A DNA stretch of 64,000 nt from assembly GCA_002435865.1 (NCBI GenBank), contig DIWV01000007.1, positions 53,611 to 117,610 on the forward strand, given 5' to 3'. This document shows positions 34,328 through 44,127 of the stretch, piece after piece (the stretch's first letter is position 1; each line of letters opens with the position of its first letter). Made by a program: the position numbers and the translations under genes. Below the pieces are notes generated by a model, which was not told where the DNA came from, ran no database searches, and was given only the letters and a program-made list of their open reading frames with translations. This DNA is from Cloacimonetes bacterium UBA6097 (GTDB lineage: Bacteria; Cloacimonadota; Cloacimonadia; Cloacimonadales; Cloacimonadaceae).

Positions 34328-36637
34328 TTATTTTTGTACCATAAACTTTTTAGTTACCACATCATCTCTTGCCTTCAACCTCAAAATATACATTCCTGAA
34401 GATACTGCTTTACCCTGATCATCAATACCATTCCAGGTTAATTTGTAATCTCCCCTAGCATGAATACCATGTTCAAGAGTAATAACTCTCTGTCCCTTTA
34501 TGTTATAGACTTCCAGGCTTACATTTGTTTCTTTTGCTAAAGAATAACTTATACATGTAATGTCCCTGAAAGGATTAGGATATATTGATACTAAAGAACT
34601 GCTGTGAGTAACTATATCATCCTGATTTGCAGTACCATTCCATTCATTACATCCGATGTCTACTATGTCATTATAAATCCTAGGATTGCCATATAGGTCG
34701 AAGAAAGGCAGAAATAATCCTGTAGTGTCAGGTGTACCGGCATCTATACAAGGTGAGTTATAGTTTAGCCTATAACTCAGGGGATTTGTCCAGTCTGTTC
34801 CGGCAAAGGATGGATTAGCAGTAAAATTATAATCATTAAAGTTTATCTGCAAGGAAGGATTGACATATATTGAATTAGGGTAGTTATTTATCAGGTTATT
34901 GGAAACCTGCATCGGGTAATCTGTACCGGTAACATAGAGAAAACTTATTTCATTTTGCGTGTAATTGTCAAATATGCAATTTGAAATATTCATCTTGCCA
35001 TTGAATTTCACGGCATAAGTACTACCCGTATTGTTAACGAAACTGCAGTTGGAGATATAGGCAGTATTGTTTGTCAAGTTATCTATATAGACAGGTGCTA
35101 ATCCGACTGTAGTATTATTTGCCACAAGGACATTGGACATCCTGAGATAAGGATTATCTGCATAATAGCTGCTTATGGAAAAAATTCTTGCATTAGGGGA
35201 ATTTACAGAGCAATTGGTGACTGACATATTCTCGATTACTAAAAGGCTGTCATAATCAACATCAACTACGGCTGAGACATGGTCTTCATCCCCCGTATTG
35301 TGGCAATTATTTATATAAAAATTCCTGATACTGCCATAGGATTGTGAGAATTCCAATCCTGAAGTATCCAAAGAAGACACTCCATTCAAGCTGATATTGT
35401 CCAAGTCACACTTACTCTGATATACTCTAATTCCAGCACGAGAAACTACAGCTACTGGATTCACGGTGAAGTTTGAGACGATTGAATTGTCAGAACGAAA
35501 AATACTGAACATGTATAAAGGACTGTTATTTCCATGCTCAAGAACCAGGTTTGAGAGCATCATATGATTTGCATAAGATGCGTTGATGGAGTTTTCATAC
35601 CTTTGATTTACTAAAACAGGCCATGAGATAGAATCACCTTTTAAGATAACATAAGCCTTTAAGCTCAGGGGGAAAATCTGTCCATCTTCAGATGAATATG
35701 TTCCGGGTGCCAGATGAATGGTTTTTTGATTTAGGCTGTCCGAAGCAATTGTGTGGAGTGCTTTAGCTATGGTTTTCTTAGGGGTTGACCACGAGAATCC
35801 GTCGTTAGCATCATCCCCCTCAGGAGTAAGATACAAATCTTGATTGACTTCCGTCCTGTAACCCTGCTGAATGTCGATGATGCCAAAATTGCCAAACCAG
35901 GACGGAGTACTCTTTGTATATCTAATATAGTATCCTGTCGCCGGAAACACGGTCAGCATGTTTAAGTATACATCAATAATGCTCCCTGTATCAGTACATT
36001 GGATATCATTACCAATCCCGGCATAGTTTTCATAAACGCTACACCTGTCATTACTGTTAAAGTATATATTGGAATTACCATTAACTAAGATTCCACCTCC
36101 TCCACCAGATACGTAATTATTAAAAACCGATGTTCCTCGGATAAAAACATAACCGCTGCTAATTGCTACACCACCTCCATTTGACGCCTTGTTGTTTTTA
36201 ATCAGGCAATTGCTTATCCTAAAGTTGGTAGCACCAGCTATATATATTCCTCCTCCACCTCTAAGAGTAGCTCCAAGTAAGTAGTATGGAGTACCGGAGC
36301 CATGTTGTAAAGTAAAGCCATAGATGGAGGCATTATTTGCATTGAAAATTACTCTTACACAGGAACCATTGTTATTCCCGTCTATTATTGTGCTGTCTCT
36401 ATAAGCAAAATTACCGGTTGTCATTTCTAAGCTGGCAATGGTTATATTCTTGCCTGAATAGTTGACATTCTCATAATAGATTCCCGGATAGACTAAGACT
36501 GTATCACCATGCACACTGGCAGTTATGGCTGATTGGATAATAGTGTACTGTCCGCTGCCATCCTGCTTTACAGTTAGAGTAGTTGCTGATACCCATGTTA
36601 CAGTTAATAAAAATAATAATAAAGTTATAGTTTTCAT
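34328..36637 (-). CDS. Secreted right-handed beta-helix protein with C-terminal sorting domain
   Basis: A 769-residue secreted protein. The signal peptide is MKTITLLLFLLTVTWVSA. Two parallel beta-helix regions follow, each introduced by a DUF1565-like motif (GQYTIIQSAITASVHGDTVLVYPGIY at the start and DGFSWSTPKKTIAKALHTI near residue 270), with many N-rich rungs (ISNCLIKNNKASNGG). The last ~80 residues are a FlgD-like sorting module (SIYPNPFRD ... LTWNGIDDQGKAVSSGMY ... FMVQK). Beta-helix proteins of this type often bind or cleave polysaccharide, but no catalytic site was recognised. It lies 56 bases downstream of a similar gene. Confidence 0.85.
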   Translation of the reverse strand: MKTITLLLFLLTVTWVSATTLTVKQDGSGQYTIIQSAITASVHGDTVLVYPGIYYENVNYSGKNITIASLEMTTGNFAYRDSTIIDGNNNGSCVRVIFNANNASIYGFTLQHGSGTPYYLLGATLRGGGGIYIAGATNFRISNCLIKNNKASNGGGVAISSGYVFIRGTSVFNNYVSGGGGGILVNGNSNIYFNSNDRCSVYENYAGIGNDIQCTDTGSIIDVYLNMLTVFPATGYYIRYTKSTPSWFGNFGIIDIQQGYRTEVNQDLYLTPEGDDANDGFSWSTPKKTIAKALHTIASDSLNQKTIHLAPGTYSSEDGQIFPLSLKAYVILKGDSISWPVLVNQRYENSINASYANHMMLSNLVLEHGNNSPLYMFSIFRSDNSIVSNFTVNPVAVVSRAGIRVYQSKCDLDNISLNGVSSLDTSGLEFSQSYGSIRNFYINNCHNTGDEDHVSAVVDVDYDSLLVIENMSVTNCSVNSPNARIFSISSYYADNPYLRMSNVLVANNTTVGLAPVYIDNLTNNTAYISNCSFVNNTGSTYAVKFNGKMNISNCIFDNYTQNEISFLYVTGTDYPMQVSNNLINNYPNSIYVNPSLQINFNDYNFTANPSFAGTDWTNPLSYRLNYNSPCIDAGTPDTTGLFLPFFDLYGNPRIYNDIVDIGCNEWNGTANQDDIVTHSSSLVSIYPNPFRDITCISYSLAKETNVSLEVYNIKGQRVITLEHGIHARGDYKLTWNGIDDQGKAVSSGMYILRLKARDDVVTKKFMVQK

Positions 36638-36654
36638 TCTTATTCCTTAATATT

Positions 36655-36680
36655 GGGAAGGGGAGATATATCCCCTTCCC
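36655..36680. other. Perfect hairpin between the two beta-helix genes
   Basis: GGGAAGGGGA-GATATA-TCCCCTTCCC, a 10-bp perfect stem 13 bases after the stop of the upstream gene and 17 bases before the start of the next. There is no T-run on the minus strand, so it may be a processing or attenuation hairpin rather than a full terminator. Confidence 0.6.
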
Positions 36681-36693
36681 TTTAAACACTTGA

Positions 36694-39579
36694 TTATTTC
36701 AGCATAAGCATTTTTTGAGTTACTCGTTTTCCAGCATAGTTTAGTGATGCAAAGTATACTCCACTTCCTAAAACTCTTCCTCTGGAATCCTTGCCGTTCC
36801 AATTTATCTGATGAATTCCCTTATCCTGAAATCCTTTAATAAAACTATATACCTTTTGCCCCTTAACATTATAGATGTCAATGGAAATTTCAGAATCTTC
36901 AGGTACATAGTACTCAATCTTGGTAGATGGATTGAAAGGATTGGGATAATTTGCAATATACATTTTAGGTATTGGACTGCTTTCATTATCGTCAGTATTA
37001 ATTCTAACAATGTAATAATCCTGATGTTCATCAAGTCTTAACTTTTTATGATTAAACTCACCGGTTTTTATATCCATAACAGAATAAGTTGGAATTATTT
37101 CATTAGCTTTGGATTCATAATACAGCCGGAATTCAATATCAGGATATTCTGGAAGACCTTCATACAAATATGCTTTTATTTCGACTGAATCCTGTACAAC
37201 TTTTGCTGCACCCATGCAGATATCATCAATGTAAAATCCAACTTCCTTAGGTAAATTTGTTCCTTCAAAATCAATATAAAATGGCTTATAATCCGGCTTT
37301 TCAATATAGGCAAAATGCTCAATCTCTTCCAATTCATAAGGCTCCAGTTCAGTACCATCTGATGGCCAATGAAAATTACCATTTGCATAACACTTAACTA
37401 CAGCCATATCACCATAACTTATAGTGTGGGGATTATTATGATCAAAAACATATATCCATTCAGCTTGGGTTTTGCTTGGATAATTACTTCTCACCATACA
37501 CCAGTCTTGAGTTTTAATCATAATGAGATTATCAATAACATTCCGGAATGCATCAAATGGAGATAATGTTTGTTTTCCATAATATCCTATCCAGTTCTCA
37601 TTGAGTTCTCCATCACTCTTCAATGCCCTTAGATAAACCGTTTCATTAGAAATATCGGGATATATTCCTTCTGTGGTAATTGATACATTATTAGACAAAT
37701 TGGGACTCATTATGAATTTATATCCCTGTTGGGGGATAACTAAATGATCTTCGCCATGCCAAGAATTATCATAGTATATACTTAAGAATTCTTCATCATA
37801 ATCTGCTGGTTTCCATTGAATCTCGCTTACTGCAGGTACTAAGTTGTTAAGTATCATGAGTGTATCAAATAGAGTATATGCATTATCCAGATTATAGGGT
37901 TCATTTAACAACCTGTCAGCAGTGGGAAAACTAAGCCATCTGTTGCCATTTCGTTGTACAGCAGTTGGGAAGCTATAATTTATCCATTCAGCGGGATTCT
38001 CGCTATACTGAATTGCTCCGATATCCAATTTATCAAAAGCAGTAGTACCGCATGGATTAGTAATTAATTGGTTGAATTCTTCATCATAAGCTGTCATTAT
38101 GCAAGGACTTTTTACGCTTTCATTCCAGATAAGAGAATATCCAAACCCGGATGGATCAGGTTCTATCAGCGGATTTCCAGTAACAATCCCATCGCCATAA
38201 ATAATATGATCATCATTTATGATTTGGTCATAATAGCAATATTGAGAGGTTATTGTACAATCATCCAAATCAAAAATAGTCTCATAATCCGTTATCAGAC
38301 TGTTTGTAAAATAGATATTGCTACCTCTCCCTTTAAGAAATGTGGATGTGCCTAAAAACGAATTCTGTTTATCGATAAAAACAGCATTTTCGATTGCATA
38401 AGCATTAGGCGACCTTAAATAATTCCATTCTGTCCATAAAGTATCAAGTCCAAATATCGGATCACTTACAAATTTGATGAATTGGTCATAAGTATAATCA
38501 GGATTATAAGCATTATTATGAGTATATTTAAGATCAGATATCTCTGAGTAGATTCCATTATTGAGAATTTCATTCTCATAAGCATATGCCTTACATTTAT
38601 TATCGCAGGGAAATGTATTTCGTAACCTATTTAGTGCATACAAGTGAATTGCAACAGGTTTTACATTATAATTTTCATTATTGAACATATTATTATAGAC
38701 GAATACTGAATCGTATGCTACAGCACTTTTTCTGCCATTTGAAATTCTTATATTGGTAAATTTGTAATTTGGGAATGGATTAATAATCTCATCTGTTATG
38801 AATTCATTATCAAAAATATGTATTTTTTTTATAAATTTAACATTGTCTCCACTTATTCGCATATTTCGTGCAAATGTCCAAATACCTTTTCCTTCAAATC
38901 GAATTCCATTAAAACTGCAATTATTCACAATAAAATCATCAATATTCAAAATAGGTATCGGTTCTGTATAATGGACACCCTCATCTGTAGGCTCAGTAAT
39001 CAAGATTCCATTTTGTAAATCCCTAAACTCACATTCTGAAAACCTTAGATTTCCTATCATACAATTATAGCCAATTAATGATGATGTATAAAACCCAGTT
39101 TCTATGGAAGAATTCTCTGGCTTAAATATAATTTTTTCAAAGGATATATCAGCTCCCATAATATTATAGATTTGTACAATTGGAACGATAAGAGATGCAT
39201 TTTGATCTCCAGCTATTCTTACTTCCCCTTCACTGGAATATGGTTTGAAATTCCATTCATAAATGTCTGTAGCTCCAGCTACTAAAAAAATATATAGATT
39301 TTCACTATATGTTCCTTGTACAATCTTGAAAGTAACATTATTGTTTTGTATAGGGAGGTGATTTTCACAGTTTAATGCGTCAATTGCTTGCTGAATTGTA
39401 ATAAATGGATGTGCATACGATCCATCATAGGGAGGGTTATTAATGTTAGGATTGATTATGAAATCTGTTGCTGAAAGACAAGCAAAATTAACAATCAATA
39501 GTAAAACAACGATCAGCTTGGCATAATTAAATGCATTGGTACAGCCAATCAGAATGTTTTCCAAATTCGGGCTTAACAA
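36694..39579 (-). CDS. Secreted surface protein with C-terminal sorting domain; probable phase-variable gene, start out of frame
   Basis: A 961-codon open frame encoding a secreted protein: hydrophobic signal segment LIVVLLLIVNFACLSA, a DUF1565-like opening (DGSYAHPFITIQQAIDAL), beta-helix-like repeats to about residue 490, a second region of unknown fold, and a C-terminal FlgD-like module (NYPNPFNPSTKIEYYVP ... LLK). The frame's first possible start is a TTG at 39579 with no ribosome binding site. A proper start, AAGGAG followed by ATG at 39625, lies upstream across a run of 14 C. With 14 C that ATG reads only MKQYLPPPPPK and stops; with 13 C it runs straight into this frame. As sequenced, the gene therefore looks switched off. 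Confidence 0.8.
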   Translation of the reverse strand: MLSPNLENILIGCTNAFNYAKLIVVLLLIVNFACLSATDFIINPNINNPPYDGSYAHPFITIQQAIDALNCENHLPIQNNNVTFKIVQGTYSENLYIFLVAGATDIYEWNFKPYSSEGEVRIAGDQNASLIVPIVQIYNIMGADISFEKIIFKPENSSIETGFYTSSLIGYNCMIGNLRFSECEFRDLQNGILITEPTDEGVHYTEPIPILNIDDFIVNNCSFNGIRFEGKGIWTFARNMRISGDNVKFIKKIHIFDNEFITDEIINPFPNYKFTNIRISNGRKSAVAYDSVFVYNNMFNNENYNVKPVAIHLYALNRLRNTFPCDNKCKAYAYENEILNNGIYSEISDLKYTHNNAYNPDYTYDQFIKFVSDPIFGLDTLWTEWNYLRSPNAYAIENAVFIDKQNSFLGTSTFLKGRGSNIYFTNSLITDYETIFDLDDCTITSQYCYYDQIINDDHIIYGDGIVTGNPLIEPDPSGFGYSLIWNESVKSPCIMTAYDEEFNQLITNPCGTTAFDKLDIGAIQYSENPAEWINYSFPTAVQRNGNRWLSFPTADRLLNEPYNLDNAYTLFDTLMILNNLVPAVSEIQWKPADYDEEFLSIYYDNSWHGEDHLVIPQQGYKFIMSPNLSNNVSITTEGIYPDISNETVYLRALKSDGELNENWIGYYGKQTLSPFDAFRNVIDNLIMIKTQDWCMVRSNYPSKTQAEWIYVFDHNNPHTISYGDMAVVKCYANGNFHWPSDGTELEPYELEEIEHFAYIEKPDYKPFYIDFEGTNLPKEVGFYIDDICMGAAKVVQDSVEIKAYLYEGLPEYPDIEFRLYYESKANEIIPTYSVMDIKTGEFNHKKLRLDEHQDYYIVRINTDDNESSPIPKMYIANYPNPFNPSTKIEYYVPEDSEISIDIYNVKGQKVYSFIKGFQDKGIHQINWNGKDSRGRVLGSGVYFASLNYAGKRVTQKMLMLK

Positions 39580-39596
39580 TTGAACATGTTTACTTC

Positions 39597-39610
39597 GGGG
39601 GGGGGGGGGG
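39597..39610 (-). repeat. C14 homopolymer (phase-variation tract)
   Basis: Fourteen G on the plus strand (C on the coding strand), 12 bases after the upstream ATG at 39625. It is the longest G/C homopolymer seen in the window. Loss of one base (or gain of two) joins the ATG to the 961-codon frame without any stop. Confidence 0.9.
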
Positions 39611-39625
39611 TAAGTATTGTTTCAT

Positions 39626-39936
39626 TTTTAACTCCTTATTGATGTTTTTTTTATCTACCGATCGAAACAGATGATCAGGATTATACTAAACATTATTGTT
39701 ACATATGACAGGTAATCACTATAGCTAAATATCTCAATCATAAGTCACTCTCATGGAAGAGATAAATTTTGTCAATTAATAAATCTACTGAATATTTTAT
39801 CTATTGTGATCATATTCTGGCTTAGTTGTTGCCTACAATAAAATAGATAGAGGATTCTACTAAAAGAAAACACTTGCCTATTAATGCCGATTTAAATCTT
39901 TGTATTGTTCTACATACGCGGGAGTTATGATATTGC
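39626..39936. other. Intergenic region between surface-protein and SGNH genes
   Basis: Divergent promoter region. On the minus side, AAGGAG lies 6 bases before the ATG at 39625. The rest is AT-rich and no clear -35/-10 pair or repeat was recognised on either strand. Confidence 0.5.
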
Positions 39937-41340
39937 ATGAATAAAGATTTCTTCAGAGTTACACTGCTTACCTTGCTGGTAGTATTATCAATAGGAGCCA
40001 TTGCCTGGCTTTCTACCGGCTGTAACTGTAAAGGCATCCGCATAAAACCACTCAAATGGTTTGAATGGTTTTATGAAAAACCGGATTCTTCTTTTACGGT
40101 TAAACTTGATGATAAAGCAGCAAAGGCAGAGAAGATAACCAACGTATCAGCTCCACTGGGACAGATTATCGCGAAGCTTAGCAATCTTAAGCAGGAAGGT
40201 GGAAAGCTTAGGATAGCTTATTTCGGAGATTCAATTATTGAAGGTGATTTAATTACTCAGCAATTGAGATACAATCTACAGAGCAGATATGGTGGCAGCG
40301 GTGTAGGCTTTGTTCCTATTACTTCAATAGTAGCCGGTTTCCGCAGGACAATCAGGCACAGCTTTGCCAGGAACTGGGAAACTATGTCTTTTATGACTCC
40401 CTACAAAGCAGATTATCCACTTGGAATTAACGGATTTGTCTATATTCCACGTAATTTCTATACAGCCCAGAAAGCAATACAAACAGTTGTAGACTCTTTA
40501 GCTGATTCCACAGCTGCTTTCAATGCTAATGAAGGCAAAACAGAGGTTCAGAAATACTATGTTGATACCAATCCCTGGGTAAAATATCAATATGCCAATG
40601 TGACCGGTGGATCAAAGCAGTTTGACCACTATAGATTATTTTATAGTCATGCTTTACCGGGGTCAAGTATTAAAATAAGTGTTGATAAACAACCCTTCAG
40701 GACATACAATCTATTTACCGGAGAAGATGTGAAGGTATTGGATTTGAGCGCAGGAATTCCTGTAAAAGAGATTACTCTGGAGTTTCCTGTAAATAATCCT
40801 GTGCACACCTACGGTGTCAGTTTCGACCAAAGCAGTGGAGTTTATGTAGATAATTTCTCCATCAGAGGTTATTCCGGGATGTATTTCGAGCGTATTCCCA
40901 AACGGATTCTGGAACAATTCCAAAGAGAGCTGCAGTATGATTTGATTGTTTTGCAATATGGTGAGAATGTTTCCAATCCCGAGACAAAATCTTATGACTA
41001 CTATAGATATGGAATGATAAAGACGGTCCGTTATCTGCAAACTGCCTTTCCTGATGTACCAATTTTATTAATCAGTGCACATGACAGGAGCATCAAGACA
41101 GCCGGCGGGTACAAAACTTCTCCGGATATTCCTCTTTTAATCAAAGCCCAGTATGAAATTGCCGATTCCACCGGTTGTGCTTTCTGGAACCTGTACGAAG
41201 CTATGGGTGGAAAGGACAGTATGCAGAAATTCGTAAGAAATGTTCCACCTCTTGCTTCACAGGATTATACTCATTTCAATCAGGCAGGCGCTAATAAAAT
41301 AGCGGATATGCTGACAGATTTTCTGCTGGGAAAAAAATAA
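39937..41340 (+). CDS. SGNH/GDSL-type hydrolase (surface polymer acetylation)
   Basis: A 467-residue extracytoplasmic protein. The N-terminal membrane segment (VTLLTLLVVLSIGAIAWLS) is followed by TGCNC, a possible lipoprotein cysteine. The SGNH fold starts at about residue 90: block I AYFGDSIIEG with the catalytic Ser, a block-III-like GENV, and block V DYTHFN giving the Asp-His pair. About 150 residues (200-310) inserted in the fold look like a beta-rich domain. Next to a second SGNH gene and an AlgI-like MBOAT gene, it probably transfers or removes acetyl groups on a surface polysaccharide. A GGAG lies 12 bases before the ATG, a weak match. Confidence 0.78.
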   Translation: MNKDFFRVTLLTLLVVLSIGAIAWLSTGCNCKGIRIKPLKWFEWFYEKPDSSFTVKLDDKAAKAEKITNVSAPLGQIIAKLSNLKQEGGKLRIAYFGDSIIEGDLITQQLRYNLQSRYGGSGVGFVPITSIVAGFRRTIRHSFARNWETMSFMTPYKADYPLGINGFVYIPRNFYTAQKAIQTVVDSLADSTAAFNANEGKTEVQKYYVDTNPWVKYQYANVTGGSKQFDHYRLFYSHALPGSSIKISVDKQPFRTYNLFTGEDVKVLDLSAGIPVKEITLEFPVNNPVHTYGVSFDQSSGVYVDNFSIRGYSGMYFERIPKRILEQFQRELQYDLIVLQYGENVSNPETKSYDYYRYGMIKTVRYLQTAFPDVPILLISAHDRSIKTAGGYKTSPDIPLLIKAQYEIADSTGCAFWNLYEAMGGKDSMQKFVRNVPPLASQDYTHFNQAGANKIADMLTDFLLGKK

Positions 41341-41341
41341 T

Positions 41342-42661
41342 ATGCTTAATCGCCGTGTATACCGTTATCTGCTATTGATAGTCTTGACGCTATTAGTTTT
41401 AAGTATGATCAGTGCAGGCGGTAAAACAGAATTGTCTAACAACGGTGAGGATTCATTAAATATTGAAGAAACTTATCCCGAGGATATAGATTTACTGGAA
41501 GAGATAATCCAAAGCTATTACCTGCTGCTTGATTCACAGAGTCTGGCAGAGCAGTACAACTTCATCAATCAGGAAGCTAATACCATTGAAAATGATACAG
41601 TTACACTCAGGGATTTTTATCTGAAACTGGCAGAACTAAGGAATGGCCAAAGAGACAGGGTAACAATCCTGCAGATAGGGGATTCGCATATACAACCCGG
41701 ATATTTCAGCGGGACTGCACGCAGTTTTTTGCAGAAGTATTTTGGGAATGCCGGCAGGGGACTGGTTTTTCCCTGGAAGCTGGCAAGGACAAATCAACCC
41801 GACGATATCAGGATTACTTCACAGTCTGTATGGGAAAGATCATCTGAAGAAATCGGCATCTGCGGATATGGCTTAAAAGCTGCATCATCAGGTAACCTGA
41901 ATATCCAGACCAACAGCTTTTTCCAGAAAGATAACACCTTTGACCAGACGACGCTGATTCTTAAAGAAAAAGACAACAGCTATACCTTTAGCGTAAAAGG
42001 TCAGGAACAAGATTTAACTACAGAAATAAGCACTTTTTCCGACCAATCCATTTATCAGTTAAGCTGGTTAAATCCTGTAAAACAGGCAGAAATTACCTTC
42101 AAGGCAGATAATGCAAAAGATAAACTTAATTTATATGGTATAATCCTGGAACGCCAGCAGCCCGGTCTGTTGTATCATTCAATGGGTGTAAACGGAGCCA
42201 GTTTTGATAAAATGGCTAAGTTAGATGAGTTCTTTCCGCAGATAAGGATATTGGAACCCGATTTGATTATTATCTCTCTCGGTACAAATGATGTGCAGGG
42301 CAGGTTTAGGGGAGAGGTTTACCTGAAATCAGTGAAGCAGTTTATGAAGCAGATGAAAAAAGCAGTGCCCAAGGTACCTGTTTTATTCACTTTGCCACCT
42401 GACTCTTACAAAAACGGTATTCCTAATAATGATATTGCCAAAGCTAACGTAATTCTTAAAGAATATGCTTTAGAAAATCACTATGCCTGGTGGGATTTGA
42501 GGGTAGTAATGGGTGGTGCAGGTTCTGTTAAACAATGGCGAAACAACAAATTGGCAGGTAGTGATTTGAAGCATTATACTCCCAAAGGTTATATGCTGCA
42601 GGGGCATTTATTCCAGCAAGCCCTGATTAAGGGTTACAAAAATTATGCGGAGAAAAACTGA
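41342..42661 (+). CDS. SGNH/GDSL-type hydrolase, paralogue
   Basis: A 439-residue protein with an N-terminal anchor (YLLLIVLTLLVLSMIS). SGNH motifs are block I LQIGDSHIQPG, block III SLGTNDVQG and block V SDLKHYTPKGY (catalytic Asp and His). It begins one base after the stop of the preceding SGNH gene and overlaps the MBOAT start by one base, so the three genes form one operon. Its likely role is the same acetylation pathway, analogous to AlgJ/AlgX with AlgI. Confidence 0.82.
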   Translation: MLNRRVYRYLLLIVLTLLVLSMISAGGKTELSNNGEDSLNIEETYPEDIDLLEEIIQSYYLLLDSQSLAEQYNFINQEANTIENDTVTLRDFYLKLAELRNGQRDRVTILQIGDSHIQPGYFSGTARSFLQKYFGNAGRGLVFPWKLARTNQPDDIRITSQSVWERSSEEIGICGYGLKAASSGNLNIQTNSFFQKDNTFDQTTLILKEKDNSYTFSVKGQEQDLTTEISTFSDQSIYQLSWLNPVKQAEITFKADNAKDKLNLYGIILERQQPGLLYHSMGVNGASFDKMAKLDEFFPQIRILEPDLIIISLGTNDVQGRFRGEVYLKSVKQFMKQMKKAVPKVPVLFTLPPDSYKNGIPNNDIAKANVILKEYALENHYAWWDLRVVMGGAGSVKQWRNNKLAGSDLKHYTPKGYMLQGHLFQQALIKGYKNYAEKN

Positions 42662-44127
42662 TGTTTACCGTTTTGATGGATAAAATTTTGGTAGCATTAG
42701 CTTACAATCCCCAACAGCCATTGCTGTTTACCAGTTCGTTCTTTTTGTTTTTCTTCATGGCGATTGTGCTGATATATCCCTTTATTGCCAACAGGGTTCA
42801 GTTGCGGACCTGGTTCCTGATGCTGATGTCACTGTATTTTTACTACAAAACGAGTGGAATGTTTGTTCTGCTGCTCATCCTGACGGCTATTATCAATTTT
42901 ACCATAGGCAGGTTAATCTACCAAAGTAAAACCAAATCGTCACGCAAATGGCTGTTATTGGGCAGTATTGCCTGGAATCTTGGATCTTTGGGATACTATA
43001 AATATACAAACTTTATCTTTGATATTATCAATCGCATCAGTGAAGGGCATCTGCCTATGATGGATATTTTCCTGCCCGTTGGAATCTCATTTTTCACTTT
43101 CCAGATAATGAGTTATACGATGGATATTTATTTTAAGAAGCTGGAACCCATCAGAAGCTTCAAGGATTTCCTGTTTTTCGTAGCGTTTTTCCCCCAGTTA
43201 GTGGCAGGACCTATAGTCCGGGCAACCTGGTTTATTCCCCAGATTAAGAAGAAAGTCCATCTCGATAACGACACTGTAGCCAAAGCTCTGATTCTGATCA
43301 TGGGCGGGCTTATCAAGAAAGGCATTATTGCAGATTATATCAGCACAAATTTTGTGGATAGGGTCTTTGAAAGCCCTGCACTGTTTTCCGGAGTGGAAAA
43401 CCTGATTGCAATATATGGATATGGCTTGCAGATTTATTGCGATTTTTCCGGTTATTCCGATATTGCCATTGGTTTGGCAGCTTTGGTAGGCTTTGAGCTT
43501 CCGATCAATTTCAATACACCCTACAAAGCACGCAGCGTTACGGAATTCTGGCACCGGTGGCATATGTCATTATCCACCTGGTTGCGGGATTATCTGTATA
43601 TTCCATTAGGTGGCAACAAACTGGGTAAAACACGGCAATATATTAACCTGATGATTACAATGCTGCTGGGCGGTTTATGGCATGGTGCGAGCTGGAATTT
43701 TGTCTTCTGGGGCGGAATGCATGGATTGGGGCTGGCATTGGATAAGTTCTGGCTGTCTATGAAATTATCGCAGACAAAGGTAATGAGAGTTATCAGTTTG
43801 TTTATCACCTTCAATTTTGTCAGTTTCCTCTGGATATTTTTCCGCGCTCATGATTTTGCCATTGCGGGACAAATGCTGAGCCAGATTATCCATAACTTCA
43901 ATGAATTATTGATTCTTGAGTGGTTAAAAGGTTATAGGATGATAGCAATCCTGATAGGATTGGGGTATATCTTCCATTGGCTCCCAGAAAAGTTTGACCT
44001 GGGAGTAGGCGAATTAATGCGTAAAATGCCCGTTCCTGTGCAATCAATATGTGTGGCAGTTGTCATCTGGCTGATGTATCAGGCAAGAACTTCAGACATT
44101 CAGCCATTCATATACTTCCAGTTTTAG
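42661..44127 (+). CDS. MBOAT-family O-acyltransferase (AlgI-like)
   Basis: A 488-residue inner-membrane protein with about ten to eleven helices. Family motifs are LPVGISFFTFQIMSYTMDIYF, FFPQLVAGPIVRA, EFWHRWHMSLSTWLRDYLYIPLGG and the catalytic His in LLGGLWHGASWNFVFWGG. AlgI-type MBOAT proteins carry acetyl groups across the membrane to an SGNH partner, here probably one or both preceding genes. The polymer that is modified is not known. Confidence 0.92.
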   Translation: MFTVLMDKILVALAYNPQQPLLFTSSFFLFFFMAIVLIYPFIANRVQLRTWFLMLMSLYFYYKTSGMFVLLLILTAIINFTIGRLIYQSKTKSSRKWLLLGSIAWNLGSLGYYKYTNFIFDIINRISEGHLPMMDIFLPVGISFFTFQIMSYTMDIYFKKLEPIRSFKDFLFFVAFFPQLVAGPIVRATWFIPQIKKKVHLDNDTVAKALILIMGGLIKKGIIADYISTNFVDRVFESPALFSGVENLIAIYGYGLQIYCDFSGYSDIAIGLAALVGFELPINFNTPYKARSVTEFWHRWHMSLSTWLRDYLYIPLGGNKLGKTRQYINLMITMLLGGLWHGASWNFVFWGGMHGLGLALDKFWLSMKLSQTKVMRVISLFITFNFVSFLWIFFRAHDFAIAGQMLSQIIHNFNELLILEWLKGYRMIAILIGLGYIFHWLPEKFDLGVGELMRKMPVPVQSICVAVVIWLMYQARTSDIQPFIYFQF

